A stretch of 64,000 nt of DNA from Haemaphysalis longicornis. Its lineage: Eukaryota > Arthropoda > Arachnida > Ixodida > Ixodidae. The notes under the pieces were generated by a model. It did no database searches and was not told where the DNA came from. It worked only from the letters and a program-made list of their open reading frames with translations. The position numbers and the translations under genes are program-made. Each line of letters begins with the position of its first letter. Position 1 is the stretch's first letter. This document shows positions 45,318 through 58,259 of this stretch, one piece after another. Location of the stretch: positions 35,666,353-35,730,352 of the forward strand of contig CM023449.1 in the NCBI GenBank assembly GCA_013339765.2, given 5' to 3'.

Positions 45318-47104
45318 TGTAAAAGAAAAATAAATGAAAGAAACACATTTGAGTATGTATGAAATTTGGACCCGGGTATCCACACAGAAACTAAGTGCAC
45401 ACCACTGCGTTAACTTGTCTATCTTCTTTATTTACTGCGCGAATTCGGTACAGGGTTGCCAGGGATCGCACAGTAACCCGCCAAATTACCCCGCTGTATA
45501 GCCCAAAAGTAGCCCAATTTCGACCTACACTAATAGCCCAAATGGCCAAATAAAAAAAACTTCGCACATTTCATTTGAAACGTTTATTCTGATGTCTGCT
45601 GCAAACAGTTTGATTAGTTTACAGGATGAGTGCAGGTTTTATAACCAAACATCGTTCGTTTGTAGCCCAAACAGCTCCACTAGCGTACATTGCGGTGGCA
45701 TTTAAATGCGCCCAAAAAATCTCGAATGGTGTAAAGCCCTCAATACATAGGCTGTAAGGGGGGCAAGAAATTAATCCCGTGCGTGCAACGTGACAGGTCA
45801 ACGTGACGACGCGTGATTAAAACAGGTTCACCCGGAGGAGAGCTCAAACTGCACTGAAGCTGGTGCGCCAAATGCGGCCCGTCTGTCTGCTGGAGTACTT
45901 CGCGTCAAAGAAACGGACGAAAACACAATGTAGCCGTAAAGGAAGTCTTCAAGAATCGCTAGGCTGCCGCCTTCAAAGCCCGTAAGAAGGACTTCAGTGT
46001 CAGAGGATTTTAGCACGCAGCACTTAGGCGCCCGCTCCTGTGGTTTCACGACGCCGTCGTGCCTCGTTGTAACCGAGCGAACGAATGGGACACCCAGAGC
46101 GGAAGAGGTAAAACGAGCAAGAAAGCGAGGAGGAAAGTACGTTGAAAGTGTGAGGGGAAGGACGGTATGCCGCGACGGCACCGGACATTCTCTCTAGCAG
46201 CGACGCGGTACGAGATAACCGAGATAACGAGAATGTCACCGAAGATAGAACGAGCAGGAAAGCGGAGGATGGAAGTAAGATGAAAGGCGCAAGACGTGGT
46301 CTTCCGCGGTACGCGTTCGAAACAACGCCAGAGTATACCGCGGGCCTTCTCGCGTTCGCTGATTGGGCGATCACTTCGCGAGACGCAGAAGGTATGCGCC
46401 GTCAACCGGAAGACTGCAGTTCCCCTGCGCACAATTGTCGCATTTATTTATGCTATCGGACAAATCTGCGGGAACGTTGTTATAACAAACAAACTTCCGA
46501 GGCCCTTAAATAAACTCAATGACATGATATTAGACTCCCCGAAATCACTTTCCGAGAACTACGACAGTATTTTAAAAAAATGTTGCATGTGCTAATTCTT
46601 TGTTGCGCATCGGTACATGTGATGTCGAAAAGACTATTCGCCCCATAGATTGCCTTGTATTGATTCCCTTACAAAAATACTCTTTTCTTTAAATTCATTT
46701 TCCTTTGTTTTCTCCACTGTATAACCCTGTTTTTGACTGTGTACTTCGTATAATACATGATAGCATGTGCAGTTTATATATAATGCCGAAGTACGTGTAG
46801 GTTTCTACGGTTTCTGCGTGTATACTGAACATAGGTAGTCAATTTGGTCTATTTTTCTTTTGCTCTCTTTCTTTTCTTTTCAAGCTACAAGTTGTATTTG
46901 ATGTTGCTGAAATGCTGTCCAGTGTTTGGGGGCTTGCAGCTCTGTCGAGCTGTCGATTTCTGACAGCTTTAACTGCTCGCTCCCAGCGTCATGTACGTTT
47001 TGCAATATGCGAATAAAGACAAACAAACAAAAAGGTAGAAATCGTGAAGTCATGATGACTCGACAGTAAACACGGCAAGTTTTCGTAATTGGCTTTTTCG
47101 ATGC
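45318..47104. other. Intergenic sequence, nothing firm
   Basis: 45828-46181 holds a 117-residue minus-strand frame without a recognised domain. Two imperfect direct repeats (about 46113-46150 and 46250-46288) share ACGAGCA(A/G)GAAAGCG. Confidence 0.35.
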
Positions 47105-48126
47105 AGGCGAGAGAGAGAGAGAAACAACTTTATTCAACCGATTTTACGACGTCTTCTCCCGGCGTCGTCGATGGGAGTGGTTCCCTATTCTTGAGAGCCC
47201 ATTTGCCTCTCTGGCCTCTTGTCCCCTGGCAACCAGCTTGATTTGGTCTTCCAGAGAGGGGCTGATCAGCAAGGTCTCCCATCGCTCGGTGAGGGAGGGG
47301 TGGTGGGGGAATGGTTGAGGGGTGGATGGGTGTTTTTAGTAAAATCACATTCTCCGATTATGTGGCGGAGCGTGCCGAGTTCTTTTTTACAAAAGGGGCA
47401 ATTTCGGGTGTAGCGTTCAGGAAACATCTTATTTTGAAGGAGAGGGTGTGGAAAGGACCTAGCCTGTATCTGTCTGTATATTGATTGTTGGTCTAGGTTC
47501 AGTGACTTGTGTGGGTCAGGGAACCGATTTCTTTGTTCTTTATAGTAGTGCGTTATGTCGCTATAGCTGGTGATGGCGCGTGGCTCTGACTCCTCTGTCC
47601 GGTATTCCATTTCTCGGGCGAGTTGGTGGGCTAGTTCATTGCCCTCCAACCCGGAGTGTGCCGGCGTCCATATAAGCTCCACCTTTCCATTGGTGGGAGT
47701 GCGGCACTTCAGTACCTTAAGTGCTTCGAGAGACACCCAACCTGCTCTGTAGCTGGCGTATGCCTTTTGGGAATCCGTGATTATTTTCTTTACTTGTGGT
47801 TGCGTTAGTGCAAGCGCAATTGCGGTTTCTTCGGCCACTTCTGGATGGGACGTCTTGATGGCGGCGCAGGTGACGAGTTCACTCCGTGTTGTTATCGCCA
47901 GGGTGGCCCTTGTGGTGCCCTTAGGTAATGTTGCGTCGGTGTATAGCGTTCTGTGAATTAACGTATACAGCCGCTCCGTCGGGAAATGCAAGACACTGCC
48001 TCCTCTAAAGCGCTGCAGTTCCCAACAAGGGACACGATTAGGCCAGATTTTCTGAGCCCCGTATCCATCGTAGTTGCGTATCAGCGATGCGCGGAGGTTG
48101 CGCGACGCCGTTTCTCGTCGAAGCAC
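47105..48126 (-). pseudogene. LINE 3' fragment with RNase H domain
   Basis: The minus-strand frame of 286 residues contains an RNase H fold with its acidic motifs in order: LYTDATLPKG (Asp), HPEVAEETAIALAL (Glu), KIITDSQKAYASY (Asp), then VELIWTPAHSGLEGNELAHQ (His/Asn region). A CxxC...H...C C-terminal knuckle follows (NCPFCKKELGTLRHIIGEC). A frame change near 47280-47330 moves the final segment (MGDLADQPLSGRPNQAG) into another frame. The copy ends with AATAAA-like sequence and a short (CT)n tail at about 47108. Reverse transcriptase and endonuclease are absent by 5' truncation. It is the same broad group as the element at 23110-25978 but clearly a different family. Confidence 0.8.
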
Positions 48127-48519
48127 GACGCTCGCTCGCCAGGCGCCATCTCATTAGAGACGACCAGTTGCTCAAGATCGGATTTACAAATGGGTCACCA
48201 CGCGATCACTGACGTAAGCGTGACTGCAGCACGGCAGAGTCGAGTCAATTTTGAGCGATTGCTTTGTCGCCCGGGTGCGAATGTTGAGTAGTGCGCACTG
48301 TCGCGCCGTACAAAGTGTACATGAAGATCAAACACAACTTTGTTCACCTTTACAGAACTAGAACTAACTCAAAGGCTTTATTCCAGCCAAGAAAGACACT
48401 TTTATGAAAACAAAAGCGCGATAAATGTTGATAAACTCGAAAATCCTCCGCCACAATGACGAAATATGGGCGGGAGGGACGAATTATTGGCCAGAAATTT
48501 CGCTCAGCTCGCACTAGTG
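48127..48519. other. Intergenic sequence, nothing recognised
   Basis: Could include a little more LINE sequence at its left side; not resolvable by eye. Confidence 0.35.
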
Positions 48520-48790
48520 TCCCAAGGCTGGAGAAACAGCAGAGCTGGCGGCCTCTCTCCCTTCGTCGGAGACCCGGCTGTCACCTAACACGGATTTCCG
48601 AACTTGCCGCTGAGAGTTCTCCATGACTGGCAGGCCCCGACAGTTTTGGGCTTTCACGTCTCTCCCAAAGACGACCGTGACGCGCTAAAACCCGCGGTAA
48701 CCGGCTTCAGGAACACGGCGTCTGCAGCGCGAGCTGTTCTGCGCTCCCACTTCGGGCGCGAACGTACGTGAACTGGCGAGGAGAAGGAAC
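48520..48790 (+). repeat. Rep-C family, copy 2
   Basis: Homologous to 42025-42310 in the same orientation over about 270 bp. Confidence 0.75.
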
Positions 48791-49049
48791 GTTGGGCATA
48801 GTGTCCTCTAAGGTCGAGCTGGACGATGTCTGGTGTTGCTCATTAAGAGCACGCTAACGGGCACGCAGTTATTTTTTGTATTTTTTTTTGCGAACGCTAC
48901 CAAACCGAGCTCAATCTTCAGCAGCTCCGGTGTTAGAACATACATTTAAGTGTGTCGACTGCTACATGTTAGCATTCAAGCGATACGACAAAACGGAACC
49001 AGAGGTCCCACACCAATTCCCCGGCCAGTTATGATTCTCGGCGGTGACC

Positions 49050-49841
49050 TGAAGGGAACCTGCAACACTCTTTGAGCAGCGCAAGTAAACCTGATCGACG
49101 TTTAGATTACCCTGCCAGGAACACCAAAGTCAAATATTACACGTGCAAGTGAAACGGTAAACACGCAAATCGCTGTGAAAGACGCGGAAAAACCAATCGC
49201 GCTCTCTTCAACGTCCCTCATTATGCACCCCTGGCATGGCCTAAATGACGTCCCTGCGGCAATGGTTGTCCTATTGGCTGTCACTGGATAATTTCGCGGC
49301 TTATTTCTCGAATTTCCTGTGACGATCCGCCGTTGTTGGCGCTATGTACTAACCTCTTCTATGTCTGAACATGTACGCACATTTTTGGCGTTTCTTTTGA
49401 GTTTTGAGTGATGAACTCAATACTCTCCTTTCAGCGAGACCACTCGACAACAAACGTTCATTGCTTCAAAATTGCCCTACAAGCTTCAGCGCGCGCTTGC
49501 GAGCAGGCAGCCATGCCTACCTTTTTGTGGCACCAGACAGGAAATGGACTCCTCCACGTTGCGGAGAAAAGGAGAAAACTCCCCGGCCTGTGATATATCG
49601 AAGGCTGCCGAAGAGAACGCCGCAAGTCATTCCCTTCTCCAGGAGAGAGTACTTATGTTTAGTAGCGTTTTCCGCGGTCGAGTAGAGAGGGGAACAATTA
49701 TGCGCGATTTCTTATCGCGCGTAGTTTCGGTGATAGTGAACGTATTTTCATAATTTTGAGCGGAGGAGATTGCTGGGACAATAGACTGCCCCAGAATACA
49801 TTCCGAGTAGCCGATGGCAAGTACTGCAGGGTACCTTTAAG
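49050..49841 (+). repeat. Rep-D TIR element, copy 1
   Basis: About 790 bp, inverted relative to 57306-58091. The ends GAAGGGAACCTGCAACACT and (reverse complement) CTTAAAGGTACCCTGCAGTA are imperfect inverted repeats. No transposase is encoded. Confidence 0.75.
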
Positions 49842-50734
49842 CCGGCAGCTGCCAATAGCACAAGCAAGATTACGTGACGTCATAGACAAGTCGCCGGAAA
49901 GTGGCTATGGCATCGCCACTGCTGAAGCAAATTTGCATTTCGACTTCATGGCCAACCGCCCCTGTTTGATTCCTTTTTTTTTTTTGTTGCTGTTAGGAGG
50001 CGAAAAGGCGCATCGAAGTGGGTTGTAGATAAAGAACGTTTCGGGTTTTATTATTGTTAATGCCGTTGTTCTTGTGTGATTCTCACATGTGAACTCAAGT
50101 GAAAATCCGGTAAATGAACCCTCCCCCCCGCCCGCTCCAAGCAGACTCGCTTATTCATCATAGTCGTGCCATATCAGCATTGCATCAGTGGAAGCATATC
50201 AGGGTTAATTTATTGAAGTCGTTAACGGATGGTCGGCCTTCTTTTGCTCAATAAACAAAGCTTACTACTCCAGGTCAAACCCTGCAATCCGCTCGTTCCT
50301 TGTAGCGTCTATCTCGCCTTCAAAATCAGCCAAGGTCAAGCCAGCGCCTCGTGCGCTTGCGCAGTGAAAACATCTAGTCGCGGTTCGTTCCAATTGGATG
50401 GATAGGGGTTGAATATAAAGATAAGGGGAATGAGTGAGGGTGGGTGCAATAAGAAAATGATACAAGGAGCCATTGGCTGCATAGAAGTTCAGTGCGCGTT
50501 CGAACCTAGACAGACGTATGCGCCTAGCAGCGGGTGCGTTTCGTGTTACGGCACAACTGCGTAAGCGTCCACTGCTCGCTCTCGGTGTGAAAACCGGTCT
50601 ACAGCTCGACAGGCTTGGTTTAACCGCGTTCAAACAAAGAAACGTTTATTCATAAATTCGGTGCCACCTCTATGTCGCGAACTAAAATGCTCCGCTGGTC
50701 ATCCATCTTGTGGGAGTTGAATGGTTCATCATTT
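49842..50734. other. Intergenic sequence, nothing recognised
   Basis: A 122-residue minus-strand frame (50265-50633) has no motifs. A TGACGTCA octamer lies at 49875-49882. Confidence 0.35.
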
Positions 50735-51318
50735 TTTTAGATGCAGAGCATCTCATTCACTCGCCTTGTCCCTCCGGCGTCGTCGCCGTTGTCGTCGTCG
50801 TCGTCGTCGGCGGCGTTGTCCGCCCCTCGCCGCGCCAGCTGCGCTCTCCACCGCTCACCCCCACTCCTCTCCGATAGAAAACGCTCTCTCGCGAGGGGCA
50901 TTGGATTGGATTCGATTGGATTGGCTTGAATTGGCTTGGCTTGGCTTGGATTGGATTGGTTTGGATTAAAGTGGATTGTTTTGGATTGTGTTGCGTCATA
51001 GCCGCGGCACGTTGCGTCATAGCCGCGGCAGACGCGCTGGGGCCGGCGCATGTGCAGTACTCTCTCTTCCGCGGTTTCCTCTCCTTCGGGCGCGCTGCGC
51101 ATATAACCGGTGTGCCGTTCTCCGGCGAAGCAACATCCACGCTTGGCTCAAACACCTAGAGTCCACGCCGCTTTACAGGTACGCCAACGTCGTCATCGAC
51201 TGGGACCGGCTTACGCAGTCCCCTCAACGTTATGCGCGCTATAAAACGCGGTCCCTTCGCCGCTCCGCCTATGCGTCGCATCTACACAGGGGTTCCCGCG
51301 AGGGGAGGTGGGAGTTTT
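50735..51318 (+). repeat. AGATGC-terminated repeat with internal ORF, copy 2
   Basis: Near-identical to 12651-13222. The hairpin end is at 50739-50753. Differences include extra GTCGTC units, a shorter GGCTT array and a duplicated GTTGCGTCATAGCCGCGGCA block at 50989-51028. The shared plus-strand frame remains open (50976-51437). Confidence 0.8.
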
Positions 51319-52623
51319 TTTTACAGCGAAAGCTTTATCCATGGCGTTCTCTCAAAACAACTAGTGCAGTTCCCCATAGACCGCTTGGTCGACCCAAAAG
51401 CTCTGATAAGAACTCTATACACACTGCGCATGCGTGAAACAGGGCTTCCATTGCGACAGAACGGTTGCTTGAAAATCGGGGAAAAATGAGCGGTTCTGGA
51501 TAAGACACTCCACTCATCGCTAATGAAGGAGGATACAATAGTATATATACCTTTACTCGTAAACCACGTATCGCTATACATTTGGATCATTCATAGATGC
51601 GTTTAGGTAGTGCGCGAGAAATAGTCGTCTGGATTTGTCATTCGCTTTCGATTTGTGTATTTGAAGGTTTGACGATCGATTAGAAACACTTACAAGGAAG
51701 GTTGCGCGCACTTTTAGCAACGTTTTGAAGAACTTTTGACGCATTTTTTATGTGAGAAAGATTTGGCGCTTCTCCCAACTTTCTTCGGGAAGGGATGGTA
51801 AAATGGTAGTATTTTTTTCTTCTATGGTAAAATTTATTTGGTGCCAGCTCTATGTAGCGGGCTCAAAAGCTTAGCCGTTCATCCACCCTAAAGGAGTAAA
51901 ATGGGTCATGATTTTATTTTAGTGGCAGTGATGGAGCCAGGTTACATACGCTAAATTGTACGTGCAAGTCTCGTGCACTCTAACTGAGTGTTGCTTTTCG
52001 TCTTGTTTTTGTTTTTGTTTTTGTTTGCTATAAAATTTTAACCGGCCTTTTTGAAACGGCACCGCCACCATCCACGAACTTTGAAAAGTCGCATTTTGCG
52101 CAAGGCCCATCAGGTTCATCCCCAACTTTTCGTTCTTATACACCCGCATCACTCGCCTAATACCCCCGGATGTCTCTGAGAAAATCGAATAAAATGGCGT
52201 AAAAATGAACCACATAAATGTTTGATTGCTCGTTACATAGTTTTACCTGAACGAACCAGCTGCTTCTCTTGAACCAGAAACCGGCAAAGTATCGGTCAGG
52301 CGTAAACAATCGCGCAGTTCTGCAGTACCGTTGCGCAATGTCACCATGTGCCCCTATTTTGCTTTATTTGGTTTTTCTTGTACTTGTTTACGCATGGTTG
52401 CTCCAGTCTGGGTAACCCCTGTCGTAACACGAAAAAAAAAAAAAAAGCCTTCTACACAAGGACGACTAATCCGATTATGGTGCCGATTAGGCTTTCTGGA
52501 AACACCTAGACAGAAGATTTCGGTGGATGCGTAGAAACTCCTCAGAAGATGAAAACGAAAGCTTAGTTGAACCTTCGGTTGATCTGCCGTTCTTTCTTCT
52601 GCACTTGAAGTTCTCCTGCACTT
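51319..52623. other. Intergenic sequence, nothing recognised
   Basis: Short frames only; a (GTTTTT)n-like run lies near 52002-52026. Confidence 0.4.
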
Positions 52624-53045
<422 letters not shown>

Positions 53046-53640
53046 GGCTTAGCAACTTGAACTGTTGAACATTCTGTTGAACTAGGGGGGGCACCCATCT
53101 CCACTTCACCAGCCCCTGGACAGCCGGTTCTGCTCGTTCGCCATCGCCAGGAGCCACTTGTCCGGCCGGTATTTTTTCTCTCAAGGCGGCTCGTCTTGCA
53201 CATGCGGCGAAGGCCTACACTCCTGCGGCACTGTTGTTTTCTTTTCCCGGTGCCCGCTCCGTTTTTTGTGCGATTCCGTGTACCACACATTAATTTTGCG
53301 TACCTCAGTTCCTCTATATTACAGATATTTAAGGCTTTCGCCTTCAAATAAAAGAAATTCCCTTCCGTAAAAGGGACATGAATGGAGCCAATAAACTTGA
53401 GGCGATCGTGCAACACTTCCGATAACCGCTTTCACTCCTTCCTTCGCGTCTGAAAGCATTGTGAAAGCTATAGTTATCCACAGCACCGAGCGGCACCGTG
53501 TGATTCCCTCGCCGAAGACACGCCTTCCGTATCGGCTTTGCGTTTGTGGTTTCCTTTTTTTTTCTTAAAATAGCTATAGAATGCGTTTATTGCTGCAACT
53601 AAAAGAAAGCCACCCAATAGCCGCAACGCCTCTATAATTA
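53046..53640. other. Intergenic sequence between two SINEs
   Basis: A 138-residue minus-strand frame and a Cys-containing 70-residue plus-strand frame have no recognised domain. Confidence 0.35.
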
Positions 53641-53880
53641 ACGATTGTAGGGTTTAATGGGCCGACGGAACGCAGGCGATGAGGCGCGCCGTAGTGGAGG
53701 GCCCCGGATTTATTTCGACGTCCTGAGGATCTTTAACATGCGCCGAAATCCCGAACACACGGGCGTTTCCGCTTTTCGTCACCATCAGGCAAGAGGCCGC
53801 CGCAGCCGGGAATCGAACCCACGACCTCGTGCTCAGTAGCACAACGCCTTAGCCACTGAGCTACCGTGGCGGGTAAACCA
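53641..53880 (-). repeat. Ruka-like SINE, full length, with 9-bp target duplication
   Basis: Complete minus-strand copy including both Pol III boxes. CTATAATTA occurs directly before (53632-53640) and directly after (53881-53889). Confidence 0.92.
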
Positions 53881-53889
53881 CTATAATTA

Positions 53890-54447
53890 CTTATTTGAGT
53901 GCTCAAAGAACTCCAAGACCAGAAAAAAAGGAAAATCTGCTTGAGCAAGTTTCGAAGTTATCTGGTGGATGTAGAGCAGTGATTTTTGGCAGAGGTACTC
54001 TGTGAAGCCCTATTCTAAGTACTGAATGTGATGATTGACTACATTCGCAAGCATTCAAATTTCGAGAAAATATAAAAAAAAAGTGTTGCAGTGTCCCTTC
54101 AAAAATTCGGCGACGAGATCATTCAAAGTGGCTTAGTCATGTTTTAGTCTCCCATGCTTTCACCTGAGTTTGGCCAGCGTCTTGAAAACTTCTCATTCAA
54201 TACAGGGCTGTGGGACCGCCCAGAAAACAAATTTGGCGAGGTGAGTACCGAAGTGGTGTAGCGATATTTTAGGCCTAAAATGGGCTCAATATTGATAACG
54301 AACCTATTGGCGCGGGTCTCGTTTCTAGTCAAACCTCAACGGACCACACTGCCTCCCGCAAAACTGCGGCAAACTCGTCTTTCTACCGTGAGTACAGGAG
54401 GAAAATGTAGTCGACTCGTTGGACCCTACTGCCGTTATATGAGGTTT
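53890..54447. other. Intergenic sequence, nothing recognised
   Basis: Short frames only. Confidence 0.4.
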
Positions 54448-54893
54448 CGTATTTTCGCGCGTATAACCCAGACCAAAAGTGCGAAAATTTCAGTGGGGAA
54501 GTAGAGGTGCAGATAATACGCGGGGTTTTTCCTTTAGAGCAGCTTCCCGGTAATGCCCTTTGTGCCGTGAAGCTCCCACGAAGTAACACTGACTAAGCTT
54601 TCCATGGTAGCGATTGCGCAAAACATACGACAAGGAAGAAAAAACAAGGACGACCGCAGTGACACTGAGTGAATTGTGACGTTCGCCTTGCAGTCGGTTT
54701 ATTTTACTGGCTAAATATACGCTTTTCTAGTCTACCCAGTACGTGATGTGTTGCTTGACCAGTAGGTTTGGTGCAGCCTTTCCTGTATCAAATGTGCCGG
54801 CAATACGCGAGGATGTTTTTTTTTCTTTTTCGGCGGGCTCAAAGTGCGGTGTGGATTATATGCAGGGGCGGGTTATACCCGCGAAAATACGGT
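54448..54893. repeat. TIR MITE (CGTATTTTCGCG ends), ~446 bp
   Basis: The left end CGTATTTTCGCGCGTATAAC pairs with the right end (reverse complement CCGTATTTTCGCGGGTATAA). TA follows the right end, and the left flank is degraded. No transposase is encoded. The right half recurs inverted at 32662-32830. Confidence 0.75.
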
Positions 54894-55781
54894 ACATTTT
54901 ACTGGCATTGCCGACATTATTCTCTGTTTGGTGAAAAATGTCTCTTCATCAGTAATACCTGTATTCAAACGAAAGATAAATATACCTTCACGACAGAACG
55001 ACGGTTGGAGTCTTCATCTCAAAACCTTGTTAGATGCAGCCACCTCTAGAGACTGCTTTTTAATCAGTTCCTCCGAAGCTCCACGTCCGAGTTGGTGGAA
55101 TCTGCCTCCCGCTTCACTTCTTTCTCCTGCGATGAATTACTGACTGGCCCCGCATGCGTACATCCTCCTTTAACATGGCATAGTGCCGGTTTACCACCGC
55201 AGTTGGGGAAAGTGTCTCGACATTGATGTGGATACGTTCTTCTGTATGTATGGTGATCTGGATAGGTGTTCGTTTGAATTCGTCGCCATGATATGGCTTC
55301 TCCTATGTCAACTTTCTGATGGGGTGGCGAGTAGTGGCGTATTTTCCCGTTACGCGCCTCGGGTCTTTCACCGCGTTGTGCGAGGTAGGTGGATGAAGCA
55401 GAACTCCACTCGGTTCGTTAACTGCCGATCGATGCGATTCGGTGGCTCGTTACCGACTAGCCTTCAAAGTCTCGCGGTTAGCGCTATTGACTTCCTTCAG
55501 TCGGATTTGTTGTTTACGCTGGCAGGGATATTAGCGGCCACCTAAGTGTCCTTTTGCTTTAACGCTCGTCAACTTGAAAATGAAAATAACGCCCACTGGA
55601 TTTTGGTCGGCCGCTCCCAGCTGCGGCTTATTCTCCGCAGGTGCCAAACATTGAACAACCTAAGTAAGCGCACTTGCACGTATTGTGCTTGCAGCTTTTA
55701 GAGCTACAATCAGATAGGGCACTTCTTGGCGTCCTTGCAAGAGTAGTTAGGCCCCGAGCTGCTCCGCCACAAATGTTTTTT
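54894..55781. other. Intergenic sequence, nothing recognised
   Basis: A 120-residue plus-strand frame (55183-55545) has no motifs. Confidence 0.35.
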
Positions 55782-56310
55782 TAACAACGAAGCTGTTGAG
55801 CGAATCGTAATATTTCGTGTCCGCAGTTAAAAATACCAAAAAATTGCCGAACGCGCGCACGTGAGCGGGCGCCTCGTGGTGACCGTCCGGAAGTTAACAA
55901 AACCAAGAAAATGCCAAGCACTAGTGTGTGCGTGCCTCGCGGCGACCGCCCAGCGTCCCCGGAGCACATTCGTCAAGCCAAGCATACCCAATTAGTGAGA
56001 TAGGCCAATTTCGGCGAAAACCCCACCGTTCACCGTAATCGTGACAACACTTGCTTGGAACGAAAAAAGACACGTTATAGCGTACGCCCCTCCAAAGTGA
56101 TGTCTAATGATTATCTATTCTAAAAAAGTGAAAGAAGCTCACACTTATACCAATAACAATGTAGTAAAGGTCGCTGCGGCAGCGGAGAATAAGCAAATCG
56201 GCTGTAATCGTGAACTTAAACCCTCGTCATGGTCGGGAAGGTTGCGCACAGCTTCGCTACCTTCAAGTCTTTGGCGTTAGTGTGAGCTTCCTTTACTTTT
56301 TTTTTTTCGT
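55782..56310 (-). repeat. Rep-B family, copy 2
   Basis: Inverted homologue of 18598-19150 over nearly the full length. Confidence 0.7.
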
Positions 56311-56589
56311 TTACGACACCGTGACAATCTGAGAGATAGCTTCAACCGAAAGCCGTTAATTGTGATGACACCAATAGGTACTAGCGCGAACCACTCGTAT
56401 CTGTGCGTCAGAAGCGACTATTAATTACAAAAGCAGCTGTGGACCCAAGAGTTGCCCGTGATACTGGACGAGCCGTGGGTTAATTGGCGTATTCATGGGA
56501 GGTTGTGGCCGTTACCACACCAGGGTGGCCAATCCTGCTCTGGTGAGGGAGTGCGTTACCGGCAAAGGTCGCCGGCTTCAGGCCGCACC

Positions 56590-57065
56590 CCAAGCATTGT
56601 CCAATTACTCACCTACGGGGCAGGAACTTGGAGGCTCACTAAGAGGGTTCCACTTAAATTGAGGACGACTCAGCGGGCAATGGAGCGGAAGATGATGGGT
56701 GTAACAATAAGGGACAAGAAGAGAGCGGAGTGGGTCAGGGAACAAATGCGTGTTAATGACATATTAGTAGAAATTAAGAAGAAGAAATGGACGTGGGCAG
56801 GGCATGTATTGCGAAGGCAAGATAACCGTTGGTCATTAAGGGTAACAGAGTGGATCCCTAGAGAAGGCAAGCGTGGCAGGGTTCGGCAGAAAGTGAGACG
56901 GGCAGGTGAGATCAAGAAGTTTTGCTGCAATAAATTGGTCGCAGTTATCACAGGACCGGGGTAATTGGAGATTAATGGGAGAAGCCTTTGCCCTGCTGTG
57001 GGCGTAGACAGGCTGGTGATGATAGTGATGATGATGATAATGATGATGGTTATGATGACTGGACG
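56590..57065 (+). pseudogene. RTE-like LINE 3' fragment (pol C-terminus)
   Basis: The frame contains LLTYGAGTWRLTKRVPLKLR, TQRAMERKMMGVTIRDKKR and KKKWTWAGHVLRRQDNRWSL, the characteristic C-terminal region of RTE-type LINE polyproteins. It continues past a frame change to NWRLMGEAFALLWA and a stop at about 57007, followed by a (GAT)n tail (57017-57060). The RT core is missing by 5' truncation. Confident of LINE origin, fairly confident of RTE-type. Confidence 0.8.
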
Positions 57066-57305
57066 AGCAGGAAAGGGAGTAAAGTCAGCGAACACTCATC
57101 CAGATTGTGTGTGATGCGCCGGAAAAATGTGCCTGTGACTATAGACTGGCGAACTAACGTATCATGTTCTTCGTTAGGCTCGTTCCCTTTAGACGCGACA
57201 ACAAACTTCCACGTGAGCTCTTAAATGTAGAATAAAATCAACGCGAAGTAAGCTCGATTTTTATTCGTGAGTGGCACTAGTCTGCTTTCACACCATCACC
57301 CAGTC

Positions 57306-58091
57306 TTAAAGGGACCTTGCAGCACTTACCATCGACTGATCGTAATGCAATCTCCTCCTGAAAGAACTATGAAAATCAGTTCACTATCACCGAAACTACG
57401 CGAGATGAGAAATCGTGCATATATGTTCCCTCTCAACTCGACCGCGGACAATGCGACGAAAGCTGCGCGCTCTCTCCCGAAGAGGGGGCGGCTCGCGGCG
57501 TTCTCTTCGGCAGCCTTCGATATATCAGAGGTCTCCTTTTCTCCGTTTTCTCCTTCTCTCCGGAACGTGGAGGGGTCTATTTCCAGTATGATGCCACAAA
57601 AAAGTAGGCATGGCTGCCTGCTCGCAAGCGCGCGCTTAAGCTTGTTGGGCGTTTTTGAAGCAATGAACGTTTGTTGTCGAATGGCCTCGTTGAAAGGGGA
57701 GTATTGAGTTCATCACTCAACTCAGGGCCCAATCAAAACACAGAAGAAACGCCAAAAATGTGCGTACATGTTCAGATATAGAAGAGGTTGGTATACAGCG
57801 CCGACGACGGCGGATCGTCACATGAAATTTGCTAAATAAGCCGCGAAGTTGACCAGCAACAACCAATAGGACAGCCATGGCCGCAATGACGTCATTAAGG
57901 CCATGCCAGAGGTGCATAATTAGGAAAATTGAAGAGAGCGTAGTTGGTTTTTGCGCGTCTTTCCCACCGATTCGCGCGCTCACCGCTTCCCGTGCACGTG
58001 TAATATTTGGCTCAAGTATTCCTGGCAGTGTAATCTAAACGTCGCGCGCGTTTACTGCCACTGCTCAAAGAGTGTTGCAGGGTCCCTTTAA
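57306..58091 (-). repeat. Rep-D TIR element, copy 2
   Basis: The ends TTAAAGGGACCTTGCAGCAC and (reverse complement) TTAAAGGGACCCTGCAACAC are near-identical inverted repeats. TTAA is at both outer ends and could be a target duplication or part of the repeat. The copy is homologous to 49050-49841 inverted. A TGACGTCA octamer is at 57887-57894. Confidence 0.85.
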
Positions 58092-58259
58092 GGTAAAACT
58101 GGAGACCGAAACAGGGTATTTGCCCTATACGCTGCTTTCAACTTGAACGTGTCATATTGTGCATCATATGGGGTGGGGGAGGCCATAATAAAGCTGTTCT
58201 TACAGCTTCTTTTCCTTGCCTACCTCATCGCGAAGGATGGAAAAATAAAAGAATTAATA

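Noticed and set aside
45828..46181. 117-residue minus-strand ORF vaguely resembling part of a BTB domain
   Set aside because: Only a few residues fit the pattern and no neighbouring domain supports it.
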